64,000 nucleotides of DNA, taken from positions 992,001 through 1,056,000 of the forward strand of contig CM075101.1 of NCBI GenBank assembly GCA_037576195.1, given 5' to 3'. The translations under genes and the position numbers were made by a program. Origin of the DNA: Phytoseiulus persimilis (taxonomy: Eukaryota; Arthropoda; Arachnida; Mesostigmata; Phytoseiidae). Positions 1-15,000 of this stretch are shown here, in pieces (the stretch's first letter is position 1; each line of letters opens with the position of its first letter). Under the pieces are notes generated by a model. It searched no databases. It was not told the DNA's origin and worked only from the letters and a program-made list of their open reading frames with translations.

Positions 1-3000
1 CAGGAAGAATACCCGGGATGCGCCTCGATGGAGATGATTCACATAGCCTTGATTGCCGAAGCCGAGATGTGCCTCAACTTCGAAGCGAGTTGCATGATAC
101 GGAAAACACGGTGAACTCACACGACATACCGTAAAAATACTCAAATGAGAGCAATCTCTGCTGGAATACATCCCTCAATTATTGAGGATCCCATGCCGCG
201 TCGACGCTTCAAATTTATGGAGCCAAAAACTGTGCTTGGCAAGTATGAGCCGGATGAACAATGGAACCAGCTTCGTGCCCCTCTATAGAGTTTGGATACG
301 CGATTTTTAAGGAGACGCCCATCGCTCTGGGACGGATTTTGGCGTCATTTAATTAGGCGAAAATTCGAGAGAATATTCATGGACAATCAAGCGATACCGG
401 ATGACTGCGAAGAATCCATTCAGGCAGCTGTGTTCAACAACAGTGTGGCGTTTTTTAATCGGGAATTTCCGAGCTCGATTTGGTTTCGGCCACCACTCTG
501 TCCATTCTTGAAATCCGTTCGGAAATCAGATTGATAAAGGACTCCGGATCGGTCATTTCAGTTGGGGGGGGGGAGTGTAGTGGAGATCAGCTGCCTCTCC
601 CAGAATGAGTGCGGTAAGCCTATTGCGGATTCGTACTCACGGAAGGTTCATGATGATGATGGTTCTGAGAGGACGTAACATCCCTGTGTCGAAAAAGTAG
701 TGGGCATTGTGCGAGGTAGCAACGAGCTCTTCGTGAACATTATGATGAATATAACAGGCTTCGAGTCATTAAAAGTTCAGCTCCGGTGAGAAACGAATTT
801 CTCTCCGATTGCCGATTCCGGATACGAAGGCGAGCTGTCGAATGAGCGATGAGCGCCCGCTAGTCGTCTTGGCCAACCGGGAGCCCGCAAACTTCGACCT
901 AGTGTCTTAGACGGTACGGAAGACACTCTGGAGCAGTTAACGAGGACTGACCCTCGACGGGCCCACAGAGCAAACTATGACCAGGTCTCCCATGATGCAT
1001 TGAGTAAGACTCCTTCAAGAGAAAGGAGCTCGCAATCACCCTCGGATACGCAGAGAAAGCGGAGGACACACGACGAGAGAGGAGCGACCTTGAATACCTA
1101 GGGCTTCAAACTTCCTAATGAGCACAAGTAGTCCCTCGAGATAAGCGAGAAACTAGTCGACTTTGGTCCACCGTGCCGGAAGCCAGGGGCCCGGCCAAAC
1201 ATACTGCAAGGCAGTCCTCATCCAGTCCACGGAGCGCATTGAGTGGAAAGGGGATCAACGCCGCCGGGTGCATGATACCTGAGCTCTCGTAGACGTTTGC
1301 ATGTGTTCATTCGAAGCTTCAGAAAAGCCCACCTTAATCAGCGACGTGCGATAAATATGAACTATTAATGAAAAAGCGGCTCGAAAGGAGGACTCAGCTG
1401 GAACGCGCGTCGAACACAATGACCTGCATCCAGTTCCCGATCATGTATGTAGGCTAGGCCATAGCCGGAGGCGGCGAATTTCGAAGCAGACCCCCTCACG
1501 ATCGTTGCTAATGAGGTTCTCACGCTGCTGAATCTCTCCTCCGGCGCTCGACTGGCTACGCAGCACCATGTGTGAGAGGGTCGCGGTTTCCAGTCGACGA
1601 GATCCTCGTTCCAATCGACGCGATTCGTACCTTCAGGAGTCACGATTTTTCAAGTTGAACTCTCTTGTCCCGCATCTCAAACTGTCCTGAAATCCTCAGG
1701 GACCGGTCCGGTTTAGCCGCATGAATGTAACTCGGACACAGTTGCGCGAGCTAGGAAGCGTTTGTCACCGCCATTGTCGGTCACTTGTACATCGCGACCG
1801 ATCCCCGGAGGTTTTACGTAAGTTCGATCGGGATCGCTCGCCCCGCTAGCCGAAAGCTCGCCAGCTTGTAGGCCGGAGCGAAACGACCTGTCTGCGGGAG
1901 AGGCGCAAACACCAGCTACATTTCATGGAGCAATCTCAGTCCCTAGTGACTCAGTTCTCTGGCAACGCACGCTATCACCTCAAAACACGCCTTTTGCAAC
2001 GACCGGTTGGTTCACTAGGTGGCAGACTTGGAACCGGGCTCCGATGTTCAAAAATCCGCCGTGGCAAACTCTCGTAGTAGAATCTGCTCGACATGGCTGT
2101 CGGCTATAAAACGCACCGCGTGGATACGATCTCTCGGTACTCCGAGTTGTCCCGACTTCCGGAACTGGCTCTTTTAGTTGAATACGTTGGACCTTCCTAA
2201 AAGACGCAATGAAACTTCCAAGTCTGGCGTCTCCATACAGCGATTATCTAGATGCATCGTTATCGGAACTAGCTTGCCCTCGGAACTCGTTCTCAGTGTT
2301 GTTTTCTAAACGTCGACTGTTCTCCGCAGCCGCGGCTTTCAACATTCGAGGTGCATCGAAATATTTCAATATTGTTCCCAAATGTGGAAGAGTAAACAGG
2401 GCTTCTGAGAACCCGTGTAGTATCTCATCATAGCAATGGATCCAGAGAAATTTCCCAGACCGCTCGGTTTCCCGCGAAGTCACACACATTTAGCAGAATT
2501 TTGCTCTTGGCGCCATATCACGGGGCCCTGGGCTGCGCGTCAAATCAGCTAATTTGTAATGCAGAACGAGAACCAAGAGGCGCAGCTAAGTGCGTCATGA
2601 CGAGAAGCCCCGTCTCTGCGGAAACTGGAGCAAATCTGGGAAACCTCCGGCCGAACGTCAAACATTGAATGTTCAAATCTGATGTCGTCCGAATCCATGT
2701 TGTTCCTCCTCCGGATCGGATGCCTGGCCCAGCTGTCGACTACAATCTTGCGGGATAGAAGAATGCCGGTTCGCTGAGGGGCGGCAAGTGATTCTTCCTT
2801 TCTAGTTTCCCTCCTTCGCCCGCTTACCTTCGATGAGGCATCTTCCCCACGTAGCCTCTGATTTTAATGGGGGGAAGAGTCGCTGCAACATCCCATTCAA
2901 GGGCGAACGCCCTATCGGAGTCGAGCTTCGCTGCTGACGACGAACAACCGACGACTTCAGAGGGCGGTGGGCCGACGGACCGTTCTTCCCCTACAGCAGA

Positions 3001-6000
3001 GCTTCGAATTATTTCTCTTCACAGATGATGGCTCTCAAATAGATGGACATACGAACCAGGGCACTGTCCAAAACTTCCCACCCATCACACAAGCTCGACA
3101 GTCGACGTTCTCTCTCCCGAAAACCTGTGAAGAAAGCTTGGAACAGGAAGTAGGGCCAGCGTGCGTGGTCGTAGATCGGCGGCCTTCAACCTGTTGAAGG
3201 ACTGACTCGAGCTCTGTGCGCAGGGAATTCATCGTAGGATATTGGCCACAGCCAATGGAGTTCGATTGAGTATGAGACGACATCGAGGTTGGGAAACACT
3301 GGGCCATCCAGGTCGTCGCGTGCACGGGGATTACCATGGCAACACGAATGGAGTGTCGACGATTAGGAGCCCTTACGTCGACACACCGAAGGAAAAAAGT
3401 CGGATTTGACGACCTCAGAATGATCCACGTAGTACGCTAGACAGGCAACTGGATGGGCTGACGGGCCGGAGGGCGGAGTTCTTGATGTTCCCTGGTTCGT
3501 TCATTCGTCGGCTGGTTTTGTGGTTGAGTCGATATTTTCGGTCGTTCCTTTCGAAACTTTTTTGTCACTTATAAGCCTTCTCGTGCCTCGCCACCCTGTG
3601 TGAGACGTCTCCCCCACACCCAAACACACACGTTTCGCGACCGATCTGAGCCGGAGAACCATTCCATCTCCACCATACAAGGAGAGGAACCACACGCGAA
3701 ATCGGAACCAAAAGAGGTCCTCACCTACGATGCAAGAGCTCGATGGAATGAGGCTAGTGACTCGTGATCGCCAACCGACCGCCCTCGCTTCGGGTTCCGG
3801 CGAGTCTGGTTTTCGAGCATGCGCAACTCGACCTCGTTTCTCATTTTATGGAACGTGGTACTTTGGGGACCTCAAGTGAATGCAGTACGGGAGTAGGACA
3901 CCGCGGAGTGGGGACTCCCGGCGATTCAGGCGGAAATAATTATCGGAAGTTCTTTCCCGACTCGTTTTGAACTTCTGCGTGGAAAGGGAATCGCGAGAGA
4001 TGACTCTGATGGCAGTACTCGGATATGGGGCACAATACAGCCTCACAGGGAACGGAACTGTGAAGACTTCCCATTGCTTAAATCACAGTAAGATGCCCTA
4101 ATTCCAAGACGGTGCTGTATTCTGTAACCTGGTTCACAAAGTGTACTCAAAGTCCAGTTCCCATTGTCATGAGCTCTGAGTAGATTGGAACCTTTTCAAC
4201 GATATCTGATACACGATGGCTCCGTTCGAGCATCCCGCACGAGGTAGGTGTCGCAGAGCCGCGAACTTCTCCATGGATAAACCCAAATATAGATCAGGAG
4301 TTCCTTGAAGGCTTGGAGAAGGAGCAGAGCTCTCAGTTGGACGACTCCCTCGGCGGACTGAGAGGGCAGTGACCATGGATCTCTCTATCGTTCGTAAGCG
4401 ATACCATCGATGCGAAGCAGTCTGCGACTCATGGAAATGCGGGACGATAAAGCGGCAGAAAGAGCTTGGCGGTCGATAATATTCAGCAACCAATGATTCC
4501 TCCCTCGCTGTGAGAGATCCACGAAATCAGTCAATACCTGGCCATGGAGTATTCTGCTCATCTTCTCATGGGACGCTCACGAGGCAGAAAAAACTCTACC
4601 GGAACGAAGCTCCGGTCCAGTTCCGGCGCAACCCCGGTTGCGATCTGATAGCGAGCATTTCGATAGTTTGGAATACCGTGGATAACCACGATATCCTTAT
4701 GAAGACGGCTGTGGTATGAGGTCAATAAAGTTGTTAAAATCAGAGCTGCGAAGTCCAGGCATTATTCATTGATCATCATCCATCAACCAATGGATCTATG
4801 GCTAGATGTATGAATCGATCGATGAATGATGCATTGTCGCCATGGAAACTGATAAATTCAGCTATCAGAGACTCATCCATCCATCTTCTCATTCGAAGAG
4901 ATGAGGGTTGTAGAATGATGAATGCCTGAACTTTCTAGCGCTAGTTATTAAATCCTTCGTGTTGCGATTATATGGGGATGACTCCTCTGTTTTCGCTGAT
5001 CCTCCTGATCGCGCTGGCGTGACGAGTGCGGACTCGAAGTGAGAGTCGGAGGAGCTGCCCGAAATGAGTCTCTCCAATAAGGATAAGAAAGGAACGCGAT
5101 CTGAAGAGCAAAAACATATGGCGACTCCGATCTGGCGCACACCTGTTCAATGGGAAGCATGCTAGCAATATCCACGATTTTTACTTCTCGTTCCGGTTCC
5201 CTCCAAAAGCTAAGCGATCACAAATCAGCAATATCGCGATGACGCCGCTTCTGGTTACCGACTTCCAATATCCTGCTGAGCGGTACAATATTCTTGAGAA
5301 GTTGAGGCTCTGGGAGCGCGGGACTGCGAGTCATGAGAGCGGGCGATCGAGAAATCTTTCTCCGTCTCCACCAACCAAGAAGGACATGGCTGTCTCGATG
5401 CTCGAACGAAGAGGCTCCGAGCAGACTGCTACTGGAAGCGACTAGAGAACCGAGCCATTTGCCAACCCAATCTGCTCGGAAAACCTCTGAATATGATTTC
5501 TCGCTGACGCACTCCACGATCATTCCATTATCTTCGGGGACCCGATCGGCCTTGCGAAGCTTTTAGAGCCATTGCTCGCTCGAGCTGCTAAGAGACCAAT
5601 TCGATGAATCACTCTTCATCAGTGTTTCATTGTAGTAAACGAGGATTTGTGCGGAGGAAATCAGGATTTGTTCTCAGTAATCTGTCTGATCTCTCTCTCA
5701 CAAAAGCGAGCGTACCCATCACGAAATTCCGTGAAAACCAGAACGATGAGGCCGATCGGTGAAACAAGAATGACCGACCCCCCCGGCGGAAAGGACGTTC
5801 CAAGACGCTTCCCTCTACGTATGACCACCGGGGAGACAGTTCTACGGCGGAAGAGGTCCAAGTTTCGGTTGTTGTGCGTTGCATGACGAATGCACGGACG
5901 CACGTTCCTTCTGTGCCAACGAGTTGTGGATATCACGAAGCGACTTTCAGCGAAATTGACTGCCTTCGGAGTGGCATCTTGTATAGCGAGTCTATACGTT

Positions 6001-9000
6001 GTGCTTTGGATATGTCGTGGCACGGAGGGAATGGATGTTCCGGAATCTCCAGAAAGCGAAACCAGCAGAGCACCGAGAAAACTCTCTATCACGACACAAA
6101 CCTTGGACAGCGGAGCCACAGGTGGCCACCGTTTCTCTCTTCTACCACCGTAGCTTCAGATTCCTCCTTCGGTGGCGAGTACAACACCGCGCTCCCTCTT
6201 TGACTGCCCGTTGCTCCACGGCGATGTCCATCTGATCGTTCTATTTTTTACCTGGTCAGCAGTCAAGGTGACGGGCGAAAGCAGTTGATTCAGCAGTCAC
6301 CTGTCGGACAATTCAATCAGACTTCGTTTGGGAATCCCACGGGTGGATTCCTGTTGCACAACCAATGTTTCAATGGAGGAGAAGCCCTACGCGTCGTTGT
6401 GACCCATTGCCGATTGGCGCCCCCTGTGTCCACCACACACTGCACAGCGAGGTAGCTCCCTGCACAAGCCGGGGAAAATGATATCGCTCTGGCTCTCCTC
6501 CGTTTTCTGCGGAAACAACCAATGTCGGACAGCATCTCAAAGACGTGATTCCTCAGCACTTCTCCTTTCTCTACTCCTTCGCTCCTTTCAACGTTGCGCC
6601 GAATTCGCGAGGGGCAACAAGTTAGTTATGACGTTCATGACGCTTTACACGTGGTAGAATGGTATCTTGCTTTCGGAGCGCACGCGAGACCCTCTACGGA
6701 TTGAAATCGGACATATCAGTTCTCCTGGCTATTTATTCAGCCGCACGTTGACCGTGTTCCCAGTGTTCGTATTCGAACACTCAGAAATTTCGTTGAGGAT
6801 TCGGTCATCGAGGTTCCGAGGAAGCTTCCTCGTCTAGATTGGCGAGATCAATCGAGTGATTTCAATGGTGATCCCGGGCTCACGAGGATCTCATCGGCCT
6901 GCTCACTCTATAAGATCATGAGACTTTGACGGCTCCTCGCTGAAACCGGATCAGGGCAACGTTGACCGGCCTGGGGTGCCGATCGAGATCGTTCGAGCAG
7001 TTTTTAATTGAGCAACTGATGTATCTTTGAGCACTCTAACATTGTGAGCTTGTATTTCACGAGTCCCTGATTCCGTTTACGAACGTATACATATTTTATT
7101 TCGTCTCCAATAACTAAAGCCTGTAAAATTAGCCACATCAACCAGTATCATCCATTCGCTGAAGTGCCGAAGACTGTCTATGTGGAAGTAATAGGCGGCA
7201 AACGAGTGAGAGGGAAACGTTTTACGAGTTTGCTATTCCTCCTACATTCCTCCCCGCTCTCTCGCCGACTATCGTGGTTCCATCGCATTTATTACAAGCC
7301 GACTCCGCTGTGCTCATTCATTGACACTGAGAATACATGATGGAACTCGCGGGGATGGTTTTGCGCTTGTTGACATCCATTCAGCAATGAATTGCAAGAG
7401 TCATGAGTTGATTTGAGGCTTAGATACTTGTAGCGTCTCTGGGAGCTGTGTAGTAAACATCGGAACTCTGAGCCGCTGTGCCGGCGACGAGAATGCGGTG
7501 GCTCGCTCTGTAGCGAATAGAACTTCGGCTTTATGGACTGACATACTTGAGTTGTCTATGATACGACCCACTGGCAACGTTCGAACGGCCATTTAGTGGA
7601 AGAAGCAGGAAGTGATAGATAGAGCAAACTATTGCATTCCAACACCAACTTGCTGCCACACCGACGGAACATTCTTGTCGACTGGCGACGACAATGGCGT
7701 AGCCGCTCTGCGTCGCCACACCGAAGTCTGCTTTGCACGCTATTCTCTATCCGAACATCGGTGTGGTCCATACAGCGATCGACTCCTCTTTCGACCGGCT
7801 TGCTGGTTCCGTTGGTTCCCTGCACAAGTGAAGAATGAGGCGGAGAGTTGCTCACTGCCCTCAGTTCACGGCCGTCGCTAGGCTTGCGCTTCTCGATCCT
7901 ACTCATTCTATCCGAGCGATCGGGTTTCGGCAAGGGAGGAAAGCCGACGGTGAGCTGATCGATCTGGTTGGTCGTCTTCAGGCGCGGATCAGGCGCTCAG
8001 GACGGCGGATGTTTCGATTTGATTCCAATGCCCAATAGATGGTTCCCGAGTGGGGATTGACCCTCAGTTTGGGAACAACCGAAATACTTCTCGTTTGACA
8101 AACATTTGGTTCGCATCGCCTCTCCGAGCTCAATCGAATCTTTCTACTCTGAATATGAACTGTCATCATACTATAGATGAAGCGTAACTGTTAGCTTGAC
8201 TGTTATCGAGCCACGCGTGGTGAACCCGCGGCCCGAAGACGATCAGAACGTTGGAGCTAGAAGCGATGTTTCAACCGCGACATTTCGACAACTTTAATCT
8301 TGGGGCGTTTGGAGAAAAACGCGGGGTCGTCGAGACATGTACGACCGACAGAAGAATATGGTGCCCTCCAGCAGATTTCCCCCGAGCCCAATGAATCGCT
8401 GTCCTTCCGCAGGCGAGACCGATAAGTTTTGTTGCCTGAATAGACTCTCGTCAATAGTGCAGCAGTCTCCTCGAAAGGTGGCGGAAAAAATGACGACTGC
8501 AAGCACTGTTGGAGCTCGGAAGACGTTCAACCACGTTGAGATGATCATCAGAATATCTTCCTGGCTAGTGGCTGGAAAACTTGTCCCGTGGCCGAAGATG
8601 TCCTGAGCAGCTCCCATCTTGCACAGGAAACACGCAGCATCGAAGCAGAACTCCGAAGTCGTCCAACATGGCGGGAGGACTATCTCAAACCGTGCACCAG
8701 GAGTTACTGAGTCTCCTTCGAGGAGAACCTGGTAATCAGGAGAAAAGTGGTCGCGAATCGGACAAGCGACGCCTCGCAATAAATGCGAGAGCAGAATCTT
8801 TAGTTATTTCCCCAGCCGCGAAGAGCCGATGACAAGCGCATTCGGAGAATGGACGCATTCGTCGACGTACGCCGACAACAGGTGACAATTGTCTCGATGA
8901 ACCGGCGGAGAGAGATCGATGATAGTTGACGATTTCGGTGGCTAATCCACGATGGACACCTAGCAGGAATCCTCAGGATACGCAGCAGGAACGGCAGCAC

Positions 9001-12000
9001 TCGCTGGCGAGAGTCATATGACAGTCGCAGCAGATGCTCGCAACTCCGACTCATCACACTGCTCCACATCGACGTAAAACCGTGCCGCGGACCCATTCCA
9101 CGTTGAAGCATTGTTGGGGCGGGACTCAAGAGCAGGGGGACGCCAGTCGAATCGACTTGCATTCCGATTGGAGATTCTGATGAAGTTACCCTCCAAACAA
9201 ATATTTGTTGCGATGAATCATCCAGCACAAAGCACGCGGGCTGCAAGGTCCTGATTTTCCACACGACAGGAGACCGCCATTGGGATGTGTCTGTGTAATT
9301 GTATGAGCGTCGACATTGAATACAATCAGCTTCACTGTCATATGTCAATCTGCTTTTACCCCGGGGGGCCACGTCTCCGCTCCCTCCGCAGCCTCATCAC
9401 CTCGGACCCGATGAGATCGAAGAGCCACTCTCGGACAGAAAGCACGACCTGCCTACATCCATCAAGTGTCTCGAGAAGACGCATTCGAGAACATGATCGA
9501 GTTGTTCCCGAGTCTTCCTCAGGGGACAGGAGTCCATTTTGGAACCAAGTGAGCAACCGCCGCAACGATCATGGATGCACGATGGAGAGAGTGGCGTACA
9601 ATGAAAGTTCGGTTTGATGAAAGCAGTTCACGACCGCTCGAGTCTTTTGTCCCTCAGAGGAGCAAGCCTGTCCGGGCAGGAAGGAGTTCTCGCGGCGAAG
9701 AAACATCTGGGAATGGCTCGGTGGCCTCACTGCGTGCTTGTAACCATACCCGAATTAAATGGCCGTGAAGCTCGGCCGACCGGCGAGAGGAACCGGCTGC
9801 CTGGCTAATAAGCTGGAGGGGATCTCGGGAGGAGTGGAGCGAGGATGTCTCCTCCTTCATCCGGGTGCTCTTTCACTCACTCGCATTTGCTCGAGTCTGG
9901 CCGTCTTCACTCAAGGGAAGAAGAGGACTTGGGGTGATCGCTCCCGTATGCAGATGGCTTCCTCTTCCACGGATAGGGAACAGGTCGGACGCCGTGCTCG
10001 AAGGTCCGCCGGTCGACCGTCTGGCTTGCCCAGAGGCTGGAACACAGATAGTCTGACCGACCGAGAGATCGGACGCTCCTGTGAGGTTGGGACGATATGA
10101 GGGGTGGCTGAGGCTTCGAGACGATTCGATGAGCATGACGTTCGGTGCAAACGACGGTTCGAAGACGGACAGGCTGACATGTGACGACGAATGAACAGCT
10201 TTGTCGTCTGATCGACCTTCAGAACGGTGGAATGATCAGCAGCTCGGGTGACGTCAGCCGGCTGGACCGTTGCCCCATGCGAGGAATGCTAGACATTGAC
10301 GCCTCGAAACATGCTTCCTAGTTTATGGTTCTCCTAGTATATTATATTCTCGACTGCGGGATACTTGACCGAGGTCAATGCATCACTCGGTGCCTTTCCC
10401 TTGGAATCGAGCTCGGAGTTCTGAGAGCGAGCATTTGGTCATTCAAGGAAGCTCTAGGTTTTGAAACTTGAAGCGGACTTCACCCGAGGGAAGGCTCCAA
10501 CCGGCGTTCGGAGAGAGCCAAACGGTGGAGGTGGATTGAGGTCGGGCCGAATCCATGAAGTTGAGTCAGTGAATGCATCATAACGGCTGGGTTGAACCTG
10601 CAGTTACGAAGAAACTTGCAGTTGAACTTTTGCCAGACCTGTCTTTGGCGTCCTCGCTGATTCGAGTCCATGGGCATCCGGCTCTCATCCAGGATTTCCA
10701 TTCGGTAGAGGCTGCCAATACTCTTCGAGGAAAAACTTCCTTGGAAGGTGGAATTTCTACCCCGGAAAATCCCCAACATATGCAGTTTTCGGCTTGCACC
10801 GTAAGCTCGGGAACGGGCTCCAGGTCCGGTTGTCTCATGCTGCGTTCGCTCCTGGAAATTCCCTTTCGCTCATACAAAGTGAGTGCTGCTCATCATTTCT
10901 TGGCCCTGGCGTCAGTTATGGCGCAAGGGTTCGCGGATGTTCAAAAAATCCACATTTTTGTCAATCGTGTGAATGGTTCGTTTTCGGGTGCTCCATCTCG
11001 ACACGGAGCGAATCTCTCATCCTTCGGACAGGGGACAAGGAGAGAAAGCTGACGAATTCATTGTAGCGCACCTTGGCTTCGAGTATCCTGACTTCCTTTA
11101 CCTTCCGTCTGAAACCTCATCTCTTGGGTTGGGGATGTTCTATTGCCACCTGGAGCTATAAACGTGCGGGGAATCGGTAGCACAGAGTTTATCTCCACGT
11201 TCGTTGAGTTAACCTATGCGGAATTCTTCGGAAGAGAACCTTTCGATCAACAACGGAAAAGAAACGGCTGCTCGAAGGGTTTTTGAAACAGAAACCGGAA
11301 TCGAATGGAGGCGTCATCTTGAGAGGTCCCCGAAAAAATGGGAGCCAAATCGGTTCATTACGAATGGAGGATCGAGGCAGAACCCAAGCACGAGTTATTC
11401 CTTGGCTTGATGACGACGTGCTTCCAGAACGCTGTCAGTGTGTACACGCAACGAAGTTTCCATGTTGAATAAAGCGTCGAATCGAAGGGAACATCAGGGG
11501 GAAGATATTGTTATTTGGACCTGCGTTTATCTGACGAAATAATGAGGCCGAGCTGCGAACCTGGAGCTATTCGTTATGCGTCTTCCCAGGAACCCTTCCC
11601 GCCCATGTCGGTAGAGGTATCCGAAAGCGCTGATCTTACGCCGAGTTTCCTCTCACTTCCCAAGCGTGAGGGCTGACCCTCGATAAGAACAGAGCTTCAA
11701 CGCAGGGTCAGGATTTGGTGTAATGCTGTCTAATTCTTCTTTGCAGTGTCCATTCAAGCTCCGAAGGAGATCCTTGGTCAGCCCGCGCAGAGATTCGTCG
11801 CGTTCATGCTTGTAGTGGAATCATCCGACCCTAACCGCGCCAATGCAGATGCAGGAGCTTTCCAGGTGAGGCTTCCTCTCTGATTCGCGAATTCTCATTT
11901 GGATCGCCAGGAGCATCGAAGACCAACTGCTCCAATCTAGTTGGAGTCGAGATATTTTCTTCTGAACTCCTCGGTTGGGCATGGGTGAGAGCACCGTCAT

Positions 12001-15000
12001 CTAACACGCGGGAGAGTCCTATTTCCACCATGCCCTAGTTTGGAGATCAGGGTTATGCACAGTAGCTAACGGTGGTGCGCCGTCCTGCTTCACCGGTACC
12101 AACGCGCCCCCGATGTCTGGCCCCAAACAATTAGCGCTTATCTACTTCTAACATTCACGAGCCACATAAGGCCTTACCGCACTTTTCCCTCAGGAGGTTT
12201 CTACCCAGAGAGAGGCTGTTGCGTCACAAGGTCTGCTTCTCTACATCGCGAAGCTCCTGCTCGCATTGTAGTTCGCCTTGTAGTTTGCGCTCCTGGTGTC
12301 ACCAGCCAGCGCTGAATGGGGAGAAGAGATCGCTCGGAGCAGCAAATTAATGCTCACGTTTCAGCGAGGAACAATGGTCCGTGTGGCAAGCATCGGGGGC
12401 CTCCCTCAACGAGTCACTCTATCGACCTCCACCTGAGTGCGGGATGCCTCTGAGCGGAGCACAGCAGCTTGTTGACATTGATGCGCCCACGGCTGATTCC
12501 GCTTGAGTTTATTGGGAGATGAGTGCACTTTCGGACAACACCTTCGGACGCATACAAGCGCACCCGATCTCGAGATTTGATTAGAGAGTCATACGACTCT
12601 CCGGATTATTCGGACTGACACAACCAATGTCCGAGAACAACGACTATGTACAGTCGACGAGGGAGTTTGTCCCAGAGGAGTTATTTTTCAGCTGGAACTT
12701 CCTCAGCGGGAAGCATCCTCCTCCAGCCACAGATGATCCAGCGAGCGCTCGATTCCTCTTCGGTTATTGCTTTGGCCGGCCTCAGAGTTCAAGATGTCGA
12801 CTTGAATCCTCCCGGATGCGGGCAAATAAGCAGAAAGAGCTAGAAGTCTCGGAAATCTCCAAGGCTCCATCGAAGCTCTTTGAAATAGATTTAGACAGGG
12901 TGGAGCGACATCGAAGCACACAGCACGCATTCCTAAAAGCAATACGACAGGCGCGGCGCTCACCGCTTCGGCGTACTCCGCGTATATATACATAGATGTA
13001 TACATTCCCGCAAAATTACATTCGCTTCGTCGGTCCTCGCGTCTCTCTCCCTCTACCACTCACTCCATTCCCATCCATCTGTGAGGAACGTTAGAGCGAC
13101 CTAAAGTATTATGAGTCTAGCGCAACAAAAAGCTCAGCGGTGGTTCGCTTACATTTGCGCACGATTTCATCTCGTCGGCCGTAGACTTGCGTTCAGGCCA
13201 CCTTATTGCTCGTCGTCACCCTCATAGCCGCTTGCTTGCCCGCTGAATGGCTGAGTTCTCCATTCGTTTTTTCGCAGCCCATGTCCGCCCCATATATGAC
13301 TCCTCCAAGCGTGCTGTGTTTGACGTGTGACCGGTCTAACCCGAGCTTTGATTGCATCCGAGCAGGCATGCATGGAGCGAGTCGTTTCTGAGTCGACGGA
13401 GGGACCAATCGAACTGCATGATTTGCTACTGCTAGACACCGTTCTCGAACAGACCTCAACCCGGTGTCATGAACAGTCATAAAATCGGAAAAGACAGAAC
13501 TTCGTCCGGACAAGCTTCGATCCTGCGGCATCTTCGAGCAAAGTGAACCATCGGGGCGCGACTGGTTGCGACAACGGCGTCCGCGTATTGTATTCGTGAT
13601 TTGGCGTCAATGAGGTGGGAACAAAGAGACGGCGATAACAATTTGGGCGCTTGTCAGGCTTTAGATGTGATCAACAGAAATGTTAGTGGCTCCCCTTTGA
13701 GGATCGGCCAGGATGTACAAATATCATCAGCTATCCCTTGAGAGTTCCGAGAGACCAACAGGACTAATTGAGACGGACAATTGCCGTCATTGAGTCTATC
13801 GGCTATCCCGTAATCACTTAATCGTTTGTCGGCGGACCGGCCCAAGAGTAGAAGGACACCCTGGAGCTCGGCTCAGTTTTATGTAAATGCTCGCAGCGTG
13901 GACACTCATCCGACTTCATGAACCGGTTCTCCAAGCCCCGACGGAAACAGAACGGCTGAGAATCCTTCTCTGTGTTGCTGGCAACGCTCGAACACAAGAT
14001 CAAGTTGAATTGTCGAAAATTTCCTACATTCAGGACACGTACGAAAAAGCTTCAAGCTACACTCCGAGAGGCTTCTCATATAAAGTCGGTTTTGTAACTT
14101 ATTACTTCTCTTTTGTGTCTTGCAGCTGGGCTGCCTCTTTCGCGATACAGTCTGAGCGCTTTGCTTTCCTCCGGACGTGATATACTCCACCTTTTTGATC
14201 GCACCGTAGTCACCGGCTAGTGTGAATGAGCCTCCTATTCTTGACCGTTGGAAGATCCGCTGTTATTCTCCACCCGTAACGAAAGCTAATGTTCCATGGA
14301 ATAATAGAGATATTCCCCCTTCAGAGATCTGGCGTCAGAAGTTCAAGAATTCTCGTCGTTTTCCAGGGCTATCGGTTTTCAGAATCGAGCCAGATTGGCG
14401 GTGACGTAGAAGTGATTAAAAGTGCGCATCAACTGCAAAGACGACTCGCTCAACACGCCGGCCTCCGCTGACTCGGCTGTTTCCAGCGGGGAACTGTTTG
14501 TTTCCGAGGAGTTTTTCACATCAAGGGTCCCAAGCGGCCATTTCAGGGTGTCACGTCAGGTGACATCAGAATCATGATCAGAGGAGTCCATTCCCTGAAG
14601 GGGGCAAAGTCTCGACGAAATCAGAGACCGAATCGGACCCTCGTCGACCGCTAGGATCGAAGCCTCGATAGAGATCTTGGTGTCGGAATTTATAACCGAG
14701 GTCGATTCCGGCTGGTTGATTTCCGGCCCATTGACTGAAACTTGTATTGCGGGCAGCATGCGATCCTCGTGTGCGCGGATCGTGAGCACTCTCCCGAAAT
14801 GTTCCCCGGAATCACCTCCCTGGACTCCGAAAAATATGCTCAGACCGATTACACAACCACCACCTCAGACTTACAAAGTTATGATAACATCGATCCCGAA
14901 TATAGAAAACGGCGGGGGTTTAGCAACTTTCGACATCAGATCTTCTGCAAATCAAATGGAGCTGAGCTCACAGGAATGGATGGGATCCGAGGGATGGAAA

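Noticed and set aside
3764-3970. GDSGG, the trypsin active-site motif, in a 68-codon frame
   Set aside because: No His or Asp motifs or other serine-protease blocks nearby. Five residues can match by chance.
8800-9372. 190-codon frame on −
   Set aside because: No domain, odd composition, and a couple of frames this long are expected by chance in 64 kb at about half GC.
12627-12995. 122-codon frame on + starting MSENNDY
   Set aside because: No recognisable domain, and the opposite strand is open over the same bases. Does not match the missing Reeler exons.
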